Positions 23,946 through 32,523 of a stretch of DNA of 32,574 nucleotides are shown piece after piece; positions within the stretch are counted from its first letter, which is position 1, and every line of letters begins with the position of its first letter. Both the position numbers and the translations under genes were made by a program. The notes below the pieces were generated by a model. The model made no database searches and was not told where the DNA came from. It worked only from the letters and a program-made list of their open reading frames with translations. Origin of the DNA: an uncultured Lachnospiraceae bacterium (GTDB taxonomy: Bacteria > Bacillota > Clostridia > Lachnospirales > Lachnospiraceae); NCBI GenBank assembly GCA_910577675.1, contig CAJTOR010000035.1, positions 5,630 through 38,203 of the forward strand, read 5' to 3'.

Positions 23946-24052
23946 TAGGAGAGTTAAGGTTGAATTATTTTGAACTTCAACGATCTGTTTTGCGCTGCGC
24001 CAAAACCCGAACCACAAAATGCCAAAATTAAGCCGCAGCATGGAGGCTATTC

Positions 24053-25450
24053 ATGAAAAAAAAAGCATTAAATCCCTATCTTCCTTCCTGGGAATACATC
24101 CCGGATGCGGAACCTTATGTATTTGGTGACAGAGTCTATGTATATGGCTCCCACGATTACTACAACGGCCATGTTTTCTGCCTTGGCGATTACGTATGCT
24201 GGTCCGCGCCCACCGGCGCGCGCGGGAACTGGCGCTATGAAGGAGTTATCTACCAGAAAACACAGGACCCGCTGAACCGCGACGGGAAAATGTGCCTGTA
24301 TGCGCCGGACGTTACAGTGGGACCGGACGGCAGATTTTATCTATATTATGTTCTTGACCATGTTTCCATCGTATCCGTGGCCGTGTGTGACACTCCCGCC
24401 GGTAAATACCAGTTCCTGGGATATGTGCATTACCCGGATGGCACAAGGCTCGGGGAAAAGGAGGGGGACGAACCACAATTTGATCCCGGGGTGCTTACCG
24501 AAAACGGGCGCACCTATCTGTATACCGGCTTTTGCGGCCGCGGGGATACTTCCCGGACGGGCGCAATGGTCACAGTGCTCGGTGCCGATATGCTTACCAT
24601 CGAGGAAGCTCCTTCTTTTATTGTCCCTGGCTGCGAGCACAGCGCAGGAACAGAATTTTACGGTCACGCATTCTTCGAAGCCCCGTCCATCAGAAAGCGC
24701 GGGAACACCTATTATTTTATCTACTCCTCAGAGGTGATGCATGAACTCTGCTACGCAACCTCAAACAGCCCGACAGGAAAGTTTTCCTATGGCGGCGTGA
24801 TCGTGAGCAACTGCGATTTACATATTGACAGCTACAAGCCCGCTGACCTTCCTGCTGCCTACGGCGCAAACAACCACGGCAGCATGGTGGAAATAAATGG
24901 AAAATGGTATATCTTCTACCATCGCCACACCAACGGCACCTGGTACAGCCGTCAGGGCTGCGCGGAGGAGATCCATTTTGAAACGGACGGTTCCATCAAA
25001 CAGGTGGAAATGACTTCCTGCGGATTGAACGGCGAACCACTGCCGGGGGTCGGTGAATATCCGGCATATCTTGCCTGCAACCTTTTTACAAGAGAACCTT
25101 CCGTCTATGTCGGCGGCGACCGCTTCCCTAAAATTATGCAGGACGGGCGCGATGGCGATAAAAAGGCTGGCTACATCGCCAATATCACAGACTCCGCGAC
25201 GGCGGGCTTCAAATATTTTTCCTGCCAGGGTGTCAATGAAATCACACTTTCCGTGCGCGGCTATGCAAACGGGACTTTCGAGATCAAAACACAGATCGAT
25301 GGTGAAGTTCTCGCACACATACCGGTACAGTACTCCAATGTCTGGGAGGACTACACAGCCAAACTCCCACTCCCCGACGGCATAACAGCCATCTACATTA
25401 CCTATCGGGGACCCGGCAATGCCAGCTTGAGGGCATTTACGCTGCGCTAG
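24053..25450 (+). CDS. GH43-family glycosidase with C-terminal carbohydrate-binding-like domain
   Basis: The 465-residue enzyme belongs to glycoside hydrolase family 43, whose members release arabinose or xylose from plant polysaccharides and oligosaccharides. The five-bladed propeller covers about residues 1-330, with the expected catalytic residues D18 (in PDAEPYVF), D86 (in YAPDVTVGPDG) and E209 (in FFEAPSIRKRG). Residues 340-465 look like a beta-sandwich of the CBM6 type. There is no signal peptide, so it should act on imported oligosaccharides in the cytoplasm. GGAGG lies six bases before the ATG. The third chemoreceptor gene follows after 36 bases with no terminator, so the two are co-transcribed. 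Confidence 0.92.
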   Translation: MKKKALNPYLPSWEYIPDAEPYVFGDRVYVYGSHDYYNGHVFCLGDYVCWSAPTGARGNWRYEGVIYQKTQDPLNRDGKMCLYAPDVTVGPDGRFYLYYVLDHVSIVSVAVCDTPAGKYQFLGYVHYPDGTRLGEKEGDEPQFDPGVLTENGRTYLYTGFCGRGDTSRTGAMVTVLGADMLTIEEAPSFIVPGCEHSAGTEFYGHAFFEAPSIRKRGNTYYFIYSSEVMHELCYATSNSPTGKFSYGGVIVSNCDLHIDSYKPADLPAAYGANNHGSMVEINGKWYIFYHRHTNGTWYSRQGCAEEIHFETDGSIKQVEMTSCGLNGEPLPGVGEYPAYLACNLFTREPSVYVGGDRFPKIMQDGRDGDKKAGYIANITDSATAGFKYFSCQGVNEITLSVRGYANGTFEIKTQIDGEVLAHIPVQYSNVWEDYTAKLPLPDGITAIYITYRGPGNASLRAFTLR

Positions 25451-25486
25451 GGTCATAGTATAATATTAACCGGAGGAGGAACCACC

Positions 25487-27520
25487 ATGAAAAATGTAAG
25501 ACTTGCATTTAAGATCAACATCCTATCCATCATAATCATGGCAGCGGGGCTTATCGCCCTTTGCCTCGGGATTAATACAAAAATGCATACAATCATGCGA
25601 GATTCCATTCTCTCGCAGATGAGTGAATCCGTTGATATGCAGACAGAAATAGTGGAGGATTATGTGAATCAGGCAGAATCCTATCTAATTAACTTTGCAC
25701 AGGCACCAGTAATCCTGAAATCCCTTAAAGCTCCTGCCAACGCGGATATATCCAAAGAACTCCAGGGATATACGGAGCAATATGCCAAAGTTGGAAACAA
25801 CCTTGAAAATATTTATGTAGCCAACTGGGATTCCACTGTGGTTTCCTCCGTTGTCCCAAGCGTAATAGGCGTAACACTGCGCGACGGCTCGGAACTTTTA
25901 GAACTTAGGGCAGCGCTTGACCAGGGCATGTATAACACCGGTATCATGGCATCCAAGGCAACCGGGCTTCCGGTAATTTCCATGTATTATCCTGTGATGG
26001 ATCAGGACAATAACCCCGCAGGATATGTGGGTGCGGCAATTTATGCCTCCGGGCTCAGGGATACCTTAAACGCCCTTTATGGCGACGAGTCAGAAAAGCA
26101 GTATCTTCTGATGGACGCAGCCACCAGCACCTATATCTTCTGCCCGGAAGATTCCTTAATCGGCACCAAAATAACAAACAGTGAACACATTTCAATTCTA
26201 CATCAGGCGATAGCATCGGACGGGAAGTCATTCTCTTATGAATATAACTCACAAATCAATGAGAACCCCATGATTTCGGTTGTAAACTACAACAATACAA
26301 GGGGGTGGGTTTTCGTAGTGCTTACTGACCGTGACACAGCCTTTGCCCCGATTGACAGGCTTTTTGGCATTGCCATCGTGCTATGCATAATCGTTATTGT
26401 TATTGCCTCCATTTTAATCTGGTTCTGTGTTTCAGCATTGGCAAAGGATATCCGCAAAGAGTCTTCCATCTTGCAGGAACTTGGCAATCTCGATTTCACC
26501 AAAAGAGAAAAACTGACAGCTTTCTGCGGGAGAAAAGATGAAATAGGGATGATTGCAGAAGCATCAAAGCGCCTTGTGGATGCTGTCGATACCGTACTCC
26601 TTAAACTGCGGGGACAAAGTGAAAAATTACAATCGACTGCCCATTTAATGAGCGGGAACTCCTACACTACCTCCGAAACCATAAAAAATGTGGAGCATGC
26701 TGTAAAAGAGATTGCTGCGAGCACGACAAACCAGGCGGCAGAAACAGAAAAAGCATCGATCTCGGTTCTGCAAATCGGCAGCCAGATTGGGGGGGCAAAA
26801 GAAAAATCCGCAGTTCTTAGCGAAGCTGCCTCGAAAATCAGTACTTCGACCCGGACGGCGTTTGATTCCCTCAAGGCACTGGTGGATATTAACCAAAAGG
26901 CAAAGATAGAGATAAACAAAATCAACGAACAGACGCTATCAACCAATGATTCCGTCTTAAAAATCAAGGATTCTGCCGAACTGATTACAAATATTGCAGA
27001 CGAAACAAATCTCCTGGCATTAAACGCCTCTATTGAAGCCGCTAGGGCAGGGGAACAGGGGCGTGGTTTTGCCGTGGTGGCAGACCAGATTAAAAGGCTC
27101 GCCGAACAGTCCAACCAATCCGCAAGCTATATCGGCGAGATTATTGTATCGCTCCTTGAAGACTCTTCGAATGCGGTCAGGATTATGGAAGATGTAAAGG
27201 AAATCATGGAACAGCAGAGTGGACACCTGACAGCAACGGAACAATGTTTCCGGGAAGTAAATCACAATATCGAACTTACACACGGCGAAGTTTCAATGCT
27301 TGGTCATGCCATAGAAGAGATGGATGCAGAGCGGGAGCAGGTTATCCATGTTGTGCAGAACCTAAGCGCATTCGCGCAGGAAAACGCTGCCGGGACACAG
27401 GAATCCCTGGCTTCCATCGAGATGGTAAATACCATGGCGGCGGATGTCGCATCCGCCGCAGAACAGCTTTCTCACCTTTCGGATGAAATTGACCAGAATA
27501 TGCGTATTTTTAAGATTTAA
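25487..27520 (+). CDS. Methyl-accepting chemotaxis protein, double Cache sensor
   Basis: The 677-residue chemoreceptor has a first membrane segment (about 10-29). The large outer region (about 35-280) fits a double Cache domain, with YVANWDSTVVSS, MYYPVMDQDNNPAGYVGAAI and NTRGWVFVVLTD. A second membrane segment (about 290-316), a HAMP-like linker and the signalling coiled coil follow, with the tip TNLLALNASIEAARAG near residue 506. GGAGGAGG precedes the ATG. Its coupling to a GH43 enzyme gene suggests that it senses a sugar or a related metabolite; this is inference. Its last 11 bases overlap the convergent HAD gene. Confidence 0.93.
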   Translation: MKNVRLAFKINILSIIIMAAGLIALCLGINTKMHTIMRDSILSQMSESVDMQTEIVEDYVNQAESYLINFAQAPVILKSLKAPANADISKELQGYTEQYAKVGNNLENIYVANWDSTVVSSVVPSVIGVTLRDGSELLELRAALDQGMYNTGIMASKATGLPVISMYYPVMDQDNNPAGYVGAAIYASGLRDTLNALYGDESEKQYLLMDAATSTYIFCPEDSLIGTKITNSEHISILHQAIASDGKSFSYEYNSQINENPMISVVNYNNTRGWVFVVLTDRDTAFAPIDRLFGIAIVLCIIVIVIASILIWFCVSALAKDIRKESSILQELGNLDFTKREKLTAFCGRKDEIGMIAEASKRLVDAVDTVLLKLRGQSEKLQSTAHLMSGNSYTTSETIKNVEHAVKEIAASTTNQAAETEKASISVLQIGSQIGGAKEKSAVLSEAASKISTSTRTAFDSLKALVDINQKAKIEINKINEQTLSTNDSVLKIKDSAELITNIADETNLLALNASIEAARAGEQGRGFAVVADQIKRLAEQSNQSASYIGEIIVSLLEDSSNAVRIMEDVKEIMEQQSGHLTATEQCFREVNHNIELTHGEVSMLGHAIEEMDAEREQVIHVVQNLSAFAQENAAGTQESLASIEMVNTMAADVASAAEQLSHLSDEIDQNMRIFKI

Positions 27521-28358
27521 TCAAGGCGTGTCCAAGCAGCCACCGCGCCACACCGTCGTGGTCATTATCCCCTATCACCCCGGTTGCAATATTTTTTAAT
27601 TCCGGCACGGCATTCGCAACGGCATAGCATTCATCAGAAATCTCAAACATCGGGATGTCGTTTATGGCATCCCCGAAGGAAACAATCCGGTCGCAGTCCC
27701 ACAGCTTTAAAAGCGTCCGGATTGCCTCCGCCTTCGTAGCCCTAACAGGCATGATCTCACACCAGTATTCTGTCCGGTAAAGTTCTTGCTGAAGAGTGCA
27801 GCGGTATCTTTTATCCGCCGAGAAAATCTTATAGACGGGCATCAATTCTTCTTTCTCCCCGATACAGGTGTAATAAAAAACATCCCCGTCATACAATCCC
27901 CCTCCACCATCAAGAGGGCGCAGCCTTGGGTCAACCGTGCGCCGCGACAAATAATGTTTTATCCCTTCATTCTCCTTTGTCGTATCCCACGACACCCGCT
28001 CCACCCCATCCACATAGGCGTACACAAGCGGGCTGATCCCATGCCCCAAAAGTGTTTCGCGGGCAAATTGCGCCTCTTCCCCCGAAAAATAAACGGAGGA
28101 AAGGAGCTCTCCTGTGCCCGGCTTGATAATAAATGCCCCGTTATAGACGATAACAGGGATGTCCGTTGTCAGCCCTCTTGTCACTACGGAGGCGGAAACA
28201 AGGGAGCGCGCAGTCGCGTAGGTAAACAACATACCATCCCCCACCAGCCGGTTGATAATCTCGATACTTTCCGGATTAATCCGATCTTTCCGGTTTAACA
28301 GAGTCCCGTCGAGATCGGTAACATAGAGTGTTCTTCCATTATTTTCCAATTCATTCAC
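27510..28358 (-). CDS. HAD-superfamily (Cof-type) phosphatase
   Basis: The 282-residue product is a HAD-IIB (Cof-like) phosphatase, usually active on sugar phosphates or similar metabolites. Motif I is DLDGTLL with D15 and D17; motif II is in ATARS; the late acidic motif GDAINDIPMF contributes Mg2+ ligands; a cap domain lies between. The start is uncertain: GTG at 28356-28358 is only one base from AAGGAGGG, and a TTG three codons in is better spaced. It lies 15 bases after the ADP-ribosyltransferase-like gene and is probably co-transcribed with it. The 3' end overlaps the convergent chemoreceptor gene by 11 bases with no terminator. Confidence 0.9.
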   Translation of the reverse strand: MNELENNGRTLYVTDLDGTLLNRKDRINPESIEIINRLVGDGMLFTYATARSLVSASVVTRGLTTDIPVIVYNGAFIIKPGTGELLSSVYFSGEEAQFARETLLGHGISPLVYAYVDGVERVSWDTTKENEGIKHYLSRRTVDPRLRPLDGGGGLYDGDVFYYTCIGEKEELMPVYKIFSADKRYRCTLQQELYRTEYWCEIMPVRATKAEAIRTLLKLWDCDRIVSFGDAINDIPMFEISDECYAVANAVPELKNIATGVIGDNDHDGVARWLLGHALIKS

Positions 28359-28373
28359 CCCTCCTTATCCCCT

Positions 28374-28817
28374 TCACCTGGCTGCTGCACTCCCCCACAC
28401 TTCCTGCTGCATTCTTTTCGCCTCCTTTGAAAAGCGGACGGTATGCCAATAATCACGCACTTTAATCTCAATCACTTCCTCCGGCACAACCTCCGTTTCC
28501 GATACCCACTGCCAATCATCAATCTTTACAAAGGTATCGGATTTTACGCGGTACACATACCCGACCCCGTCCGGGTTCAGTGTCCCGCAAATAATTTCCG
28601 TGTCACCTTCCCCACTCACAAAATCCCGCTGCCCCTTTGGACTGTCCGGATACCAGCGGATGGGCAGTGCAAACGGTATCACCAACTTTATGCTCTCCCC
28701 CGCATAGATGGCAGTCAGCGATTCCCGCTCACAGGCTCCCGATGCGGGCTGCGGGATTAGTCGGTCAAATAGGTACTGGCTTCCGTGGTATAAATATTCG
28801 GGTTTCTTTTCTTGCAT
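28374..28817 (-). CDS. Small protein with ADP-ribosyltransferase-like start
   Basis: The 147-residue product starts MQEKKPEYLYHGSQYLFDRL. The LYHGS element followed by an AIYAGES segment and a late VIEIKV strand is reminiscent of compact ADP-ribosyltransferase-like or RNA 2'-phosphotransferase-like folds, in which the His binds NAD+. I suggest this from pattern only; no family is securely recognised. GGAGG lies seven bases before the ATG. A promoter lies 65-95 bases upstream and a hairpin (AACCTG/CAGGTT, 28840-28862) in its leader. It forms a two-gene unit with the HAD phosphatase. Confidence 0.7.
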   Translation of the reverse strand: MQEKKPEYLYHGSQYLFDRLIPQPASGACERESLTAIYAGESIKLVIPFALPIRWYPDSPKGQRDFVSGEGDTEIICGTLNPDGVGYVYRVKSDTFVKIDDWQWVSETEVVPEEVIEIKVRDYWHTVRFSKEAKRMQQEVWGSAAAR

Positions 28818-28882
28818 TGTCTGCCTCCGTTCCTGGGTTAACCTGATGCTCTGCAGCAGGTTCTAATAAAACGCATCGTTTC

Positions 28883-28911
28883 ATAATATTTTCCTTTTAT
28901 ACTGTAACCAA
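28883..28911 (-). promoter_or_regulatory. Promoter of the two-gene HAD unit
   Basis: TTGGTT (28906-28911) and TATTAT (28883-28888) on the minus strand are 17 bases apart. The leader then contains a hairpin with AACCTG/CAGGTT arms and an inner TGC/GCA (28840-28862) just before the ribosome binding site. Confidence 0.5.
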
Positions 28912-28951
28912 TTATTATTTACTTCATCACTGATCACTCCGCTGCATTCGT

Positions 28952-29947
28952 TTAACCTTCACCTAACCCCCGAGAAATCCCCGCCACGGAATTTCTGTAC
29001 ACAATAGAACAGTCTATGGTCACGACCCTTATACCCGCATCAGGACTTTCAATTCTTCGCTTTAGCAAACTAACTGCCTGTTCTGCCATAAACTTGCGTT
29101 TCACATGCACGGACGTAATCGGTGGCTCTGATATTTCAGCATACAGCACATCATCAAACCCGACAACACTGATATCTTCCGGCACCCTGATCCCCCCCTG
29201 CTTTAACTGGCGGATCAGAAGATATGCAGAGTGGTCGTTGTTGCAGACAAATGCAGTCGGCATATCTTTAGGTAACATATATTCCTGTAAAATCCCCCCC
29301 TCGCCCCTGTCATCAATCCGGTTCTGCGGAGTAATTTCCAGATTCTCCTCCATCAGCGCCTTACAATAACCCATATACCTGTCATTGACACTGTTCGTAT
29401 AGTTTTTATTTCCCAGAAAGCAAATTTTTCGATGTCCCTGCTCTATCAGATAGCTGGTCAGTTCATAGCTTGACTGGTAACTGTTAGAAATCACTGAATC
29501 CGCCTCTATCCCCCTGTAATAAAAATCCAGACATACAACCGGAATCCTGCGCTCCACGATACTTGCAGCAAATTTTCTGGAAAACTGCCCCAGCAACATG
29601 ATGGCATCATTCTCCAACACCATCGGATTCAGATACAATTTTTTTTCATCCTCCCTGTTCACATAGATCATAGAAAATTTCATGCTGCTATGCCACTCCT
29701 GCTCTGTCAGCCTCCTGTACAATTCGTGATAAAATTTTTCGTTCGGCTCAAAATAAACTTCTGAAAAGAGTACAGCAATACGGTATTTTATCCGCTTTCT
29801 ATACTCATACCCCATCTCGTCCGCCTTCTTAAAAACCGCCTGTCTTGTTTCCTCCGAAATATCCTTGTTGTCATGAAAACACTTAGATACTGTCATCTTT
29901 GAAAATCCCAGTTCTTTTGCTATATCCTGCATGGATACTTTTTTCAT
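28952..29947 (-). CDS. LacI-family transcriptional regulator
   Basis: The 331-residue product starts MKKVSMQDIAKELGFSKMTV; GGGGTG seven bases before the ATG at 29945-29947 supports this start rather than a 40-codon longer frame. The N-terminal helix-turn-helix (about 4-25) and hinge are typical of LacI/GalR. The rest is a periplasmic-binding-protein-like effector domain with AFVCNNDHSAYLLIRQL and ISVVGFDDVLYAEISEPPITSV. It likely responds to a sugar. Candidate targets are the adjacent sugar-binding lipoprotein/DUF1861 locus or the GH43 operon; the sequence does not decide. A promoter lies near 30141-30170. Confidence 0.93.
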   Translation of the reverse strand: MKKVSMQDIAKELGFSKMTVSKCFHDNKDISEETRQAVFKKADEMGYEYRKRIKYRIAVLFSEVYFEPNEKFYHELYRRLTEQEWHSSMKFSMIYVNREDEKKLYLNPMVLENDAIMLLGQFSRKFAASIVERRIPVVCLDFYYRGIEADSVISNSYQSSYELTSYLIEQGHRKICFLGNKNYTNSVNDRYMGYCKALMEENLEITPQNRIDDRGEGGILQEYMLPKDMPTAFVCNNDHSAYLLIRQLKQGGIRVPEDISVVGFDDVLYAEISEPPITSVHVKRKFMAEQAVSLLKRRIESPDAGIRVVTIDCSIVYRNSVAGISRGLGEG

Positions 29948-30140
29948 TCCTATCACCCCTACTTCAGATTTAACTGCGCTCGCTTGCCTATGCCCTGAAC
30001 CGGCTTCTGTACCTGTCTGAACACAATCCCGCTTGCTCCTGTTTGCAGATTGACTATTGCTATACATTTCCCGTCAAAATTTATCAGCATGCGATCCGGA
30101 AAGAACTAACTCTGTATAACTCCTTTACCTGTCTTTAATA

Positions 30141-30170
30141 AATTTATCACATCAGACTGGAACTCGTCAA
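30141..30170 (-). promoter_or_regulatory. Promoter of the LacI-family gene
   Basis: TTGACG (30165-30170) and TAAATT (30141-30146) on the minus strand are 18 bases apart, with an extended TGA before the -10. The leader would be about 190 nt. Confidence 0.55.
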
Positions 30171-30225
30171 TACCCTTCTCTAACCAAAACACAGGAATTT
30201 CTGTACTTTCTTCTTCGGAAGACAT

Positions 30226-30271
30226 TAAAACGAAGACAGGGATCGGTCATATTTCACTGATCCCTGTCTTC
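30226..30271. terminator. Intrinsic terminator after the DUF1861 fragment
   Basis: GAAGACAGGGATCGGT (30232-30247) pairs with ACTGATCCCTGTCTTC (30256-30271) in a 16-base stem with one G-T mismatch and an 8-base loop. On the minus strand it is followed by GTTTTAATG; on the plus strand by a TTTTATTTTA run a few bases on. Confidence 0.8.
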
Positions 30272-30302
30272 CTCTGATTTTATTTTATGCTGCTTTTTCA
30301 CA

Positions 30303-31052
30303 CTAAAAAGGGGGGGCTATCTGTTTGTACTGCACTTCACAGTCCGACACTCCTACATATAAAAACAACTTCTCATCCTCCCAGCACAATCCTCCGCTGA
30401 AAAGCACATCCACAAGGTCTTCCCGCTTGCTCTCTCCTGCAAGAAACTCACTCCGCTCTGCCAGGATCACAGGCATAGTATATTTGCCCGTCACAGGATT
30501 TATCCGAAAAGCCATGGGATAATAGTGCCTGATGCCTTCGGGTGCAAAGCACGCCACATGACCCAGAACGCCAAGTTCGCCGTCTTCCAGAAGATATACC
30601 GCATTAACACCGCCCCACTCTTCGGGCAAGAACAATTCTAACAGTGGCGCTTCCTCCATCACTTCAGGTGTCACATCAGCAAGACTGTCCACGACAGTAA
30701 AACCAATCTTTCCCCTGCCGCCCTTTTCTCCCTGCGGTCTGGTAAAGATGCCAATCCGTTTGTCAGCCAGCTCCGTCAGGCGTACATCTTTCATTCCGAC
30801 AGGTCCCTTTACCAGCGGACGCAGCCCGCTTAAACTGTCGCCGCAAAAGAATGTTGTCCTCCATGCAATTTGTTTCGGATTCTCAGGATGCAAAAACAGC
30901 TCTGTTCCTCCCAGAATATACTGCCCTGCCACTCTTGTTATGCAGGGATCTTGCAGTACAAAGCGCGGAAGACCATCTGCAGGAACATAGATATCTTTCT
31001 CAACTTCCTCAAAGAAAACTGCCTCCGAATCCTCACTGTCCCGCGCCTCCAC
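30303..31052 (-). pseudogene. DUF1861-family protein, 5'-truncated
   Basis: The 249-codon frame matches the DUF1861 family, beta-propeller proteins found with carbohydrate-use genes. It keeps VLQDPCITRVAGQYILGG, GPVGMKDVRL, GIFTRPQGEKGGRGKIGF, EWGGVNAVYLLEDG and the final LFSGGLCWEDEKLFLYVGVSD. Family members normally have about 50-60 further N-terminal residues leading into GRVEARDSEDS; here the frame begins at VEARDSEDS, and a TGA lies a few codons upstream. It is therefore the 3' part of a gene. Its upstream sequence is the coding region of a sugar-binding lipoprotein in another frame, as expected for a deletion that joined two genes. The family assignment is from recalled motifs. Confidence 0.75.
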
Positions 31053-31969
31053 CCGCCATCACAGACCGGCAGGGGCGCGTAGCCGATCTCAAACTGCTCG
31101 TCTTCACTCTTCTTGGCTATTTTTGCCTCAAAATTGTCCTGTATACCGCCAAAATACATGGCTACCCTCTGCTTCTCATACCATACATTGCGGTCGCCAA
31201 GACTGGATACTTCCGCATACCTTGGCGATAATCCCTCCGCCACGATCGTTTGCAGATAATGCATGCCCTGCTTTGCCTCTTTGGAATCCAGAACAATAGT
31301 CGTATTGTCCGACCCAATGATGTCTCCGCCGCCAGCCCAGATAAAAGTTTCAATATTTGGCCATCCGTCTATCACTGTCCCATAAACGGTGTTGCCTTTG
31401 TACTCTTTTCCTGAAAACTGCCTGCACAGGTCAATAAATTCCTCCCACGTCCAGTCATCCGTCGCTTCCGGACAAGGGATTTTCAGCTCCTCAAACATCG
31501 TCTTGTTGTAATATATCATCAGTGGATTTGCAATCCACGGTATCCCCCAGTAAGAACCTTTATACTGCGCGGAATTTAATACCCCCTCATAAAACATATC
31601 CGGACTAAGTGTGCTGCTCCCCTCAAACTGTGCCGTGATATCCGCCAAGGCACCCATATCTGCGTACTTTGAGATCAGCTCCTGTGTCAGCCAGAAGAAA
31701 TCCGGACTCTTCTTTGCTGCTATCTTTGTCGAGAGCTTCACATAATAATCAGACGGAATACTGAGCACTTCTATGGTGTACTCACCATTGGCATTCTCAT
31801 TCACCTTGTCGATAATCTGCTGGAACTCCTGCAGTTCTGTCCCCGCTGCCCAAGTCGCAAAAGTATAGGTTTTCTTTCTTTCGTTCCCTGCGTTTCCTGG
31901 TTCATTTCCACAGCCGGCAAGCGCCACAGCTATAACAACCGCCATAATCATGCTCCATACCTTTTTCAT
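30938..31969 (-). pseudogene. Sugar ABC-transporter binding lipoprotein, 3'-truncated
   Basis: This is a family-1 extracellular sugar-binding lipoprotein. It has a signal peptide with lipobox LAGC (C20), then YTFATWAAGTELQEFQQIID, YWGIPWIANPLMIYYNKTMFE, WTWEEFIDLC and YFGGIQDNFEAK. The match holds to EIGYAPLPVCDGG at about residue 305, near 31060. The remaining 38 or so codons (WRRGTVRIRRQF onward) are the DUF1861 coding sequence read in the wrong frame. Binding proteins of this type are about 420-450 residues, so roughly a quarter is missing. The ATG at 31967-31969 or a TTG two codons upstream is the start. The product probably cannot fold or serve a transporter, and no permease genes remain. 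Confidence 0.8.
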
Positions 31970-32019
31970 CTCCAAGCCACTCCTTTCCCATCCCGAAACA
32001 TTCCTTCGCCCAGGATAAT

Positions 32020-32057
32020 ATGTAACTTTTCTTTTATAAAATGTAACTTTACTTTAT
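32020..32057. repeat. 21-bp-spaced direct repeats in the promoter leader
   Basis: ATGTAACTTT occurs at 32020-32029 and 32041-32050, each followed by a similar CTTT(T/A)AT. The 21-bp period is two helical turns. They lie just downstream of the predicted transcription start on the minus strand and could be operator half-sites. Confidence 0.5.
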
Positions 32058-32063
32058 GGATTT

Positions 32064-32092
32064 ATTATAATAGCTATTGTAATAAAAGTCAA
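32064..32092 (-). promoter_or_regulatory. Promoter of the sugar-binding lipoprotein gene
   Basis: TTGACT (32087-32092) and TATAAT (32064-32069) on the minus strand are 17 bases apart. The gene start is about 90 bases downstream. Confidence 0.75.
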
Positions 32093-32116
32093 TATACAAA
32101 TATGAATTTGTATATT
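32091..32116. promoter_or_regulatory. 26-bp palindrome abutting the -35
   Basis: AATATACAAAT-ATGA-ATTTGTATATT is a perfect inverted repeat with 11-bp arms and a 4-bp spacer. It touches the -35 of the lipoprotein promoter, a typical position for a regulator site. The binding protein is unknown. Confidence 0.6.
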
Positions 32117-32523
32117 ATTTGTGGATTTTTACCCAATTTTTTGTATAATTTGTCTATCCATTCCCATGTTTTTGTATGAATTGCCGATTTAATCTTTTTT
32201 TTGTAACTGTATTTATCATTGCCTCCGAACGAATTTGTCAGTCAACAAAAAACCTCAGCGCTCTTTTTACCCGACTCCCTTTATTCATACCAAAAGCACC
32301 TGAGATTATATCGTGCGGTTCTGGTACCTTAATCTTTCACAGACCGGTTCCATTATGCAGGAATGCTATTTGAAAGTAACTTCCATCAATGTTTGGTGCC
32401 GCATGTTCAAAAAAATCCCTCTGGCAGGACAGACGCAACAACCTTTTCCCAAAAGACCTTTTTCCTATAATAAACCGCCAAGGAATTCTAAACATGGGAA
32501 ACGGAATATAAAAAAGAGTGTAA

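Larger units (their letters stand above)
23656..24052. other. Divergent intergenic region, chemoreceptor / GH43 operon
   Basis: This 397-bp, very A+T-rich region carries the minus-strand chemoreceptor promoter on the left and the plus-strand GH43 promoter on the right. Between them (about 23785-23915) I see no gene or RNA. Confidence 0.6.
29948..30302. other. Intergenic region, LacI gene to DUF1861 fragment
   Basis: This 355-bp stretch holds the LacI-gene promoter and the terminator at 30226-30271. A 39-codon minus-strand frame (30106-30225) reads like protein but has no ribosome binding site, and the promoter lies inside it, so I do not call it a gene. Confidence 0.55.
31970..32523. other. 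Intergenic region upstream of the binding-protein remnant
   Basis: The left third carries the promoter, direct repeats and palindrome of the lipoprotein gene. From about 32120 to 32520 no supported gene is seen; a 65-codon plus-strand frame at 32176-32373 has no ribosome binding site. Three TTTGTATAA/TTTGTATGA-like motifs occur between 32105 and 32185. Confidence 0.6.

Noticed and set aside
30106..30225. 39-codon minus-strand frame between the DUF1861 terminator and the LacI gene
   Set aside because: The composition looks protein-like, but there is no ribosome binding site and the probable LacI-gene promoter lies inside it. It could be a relic, which homology search would show.
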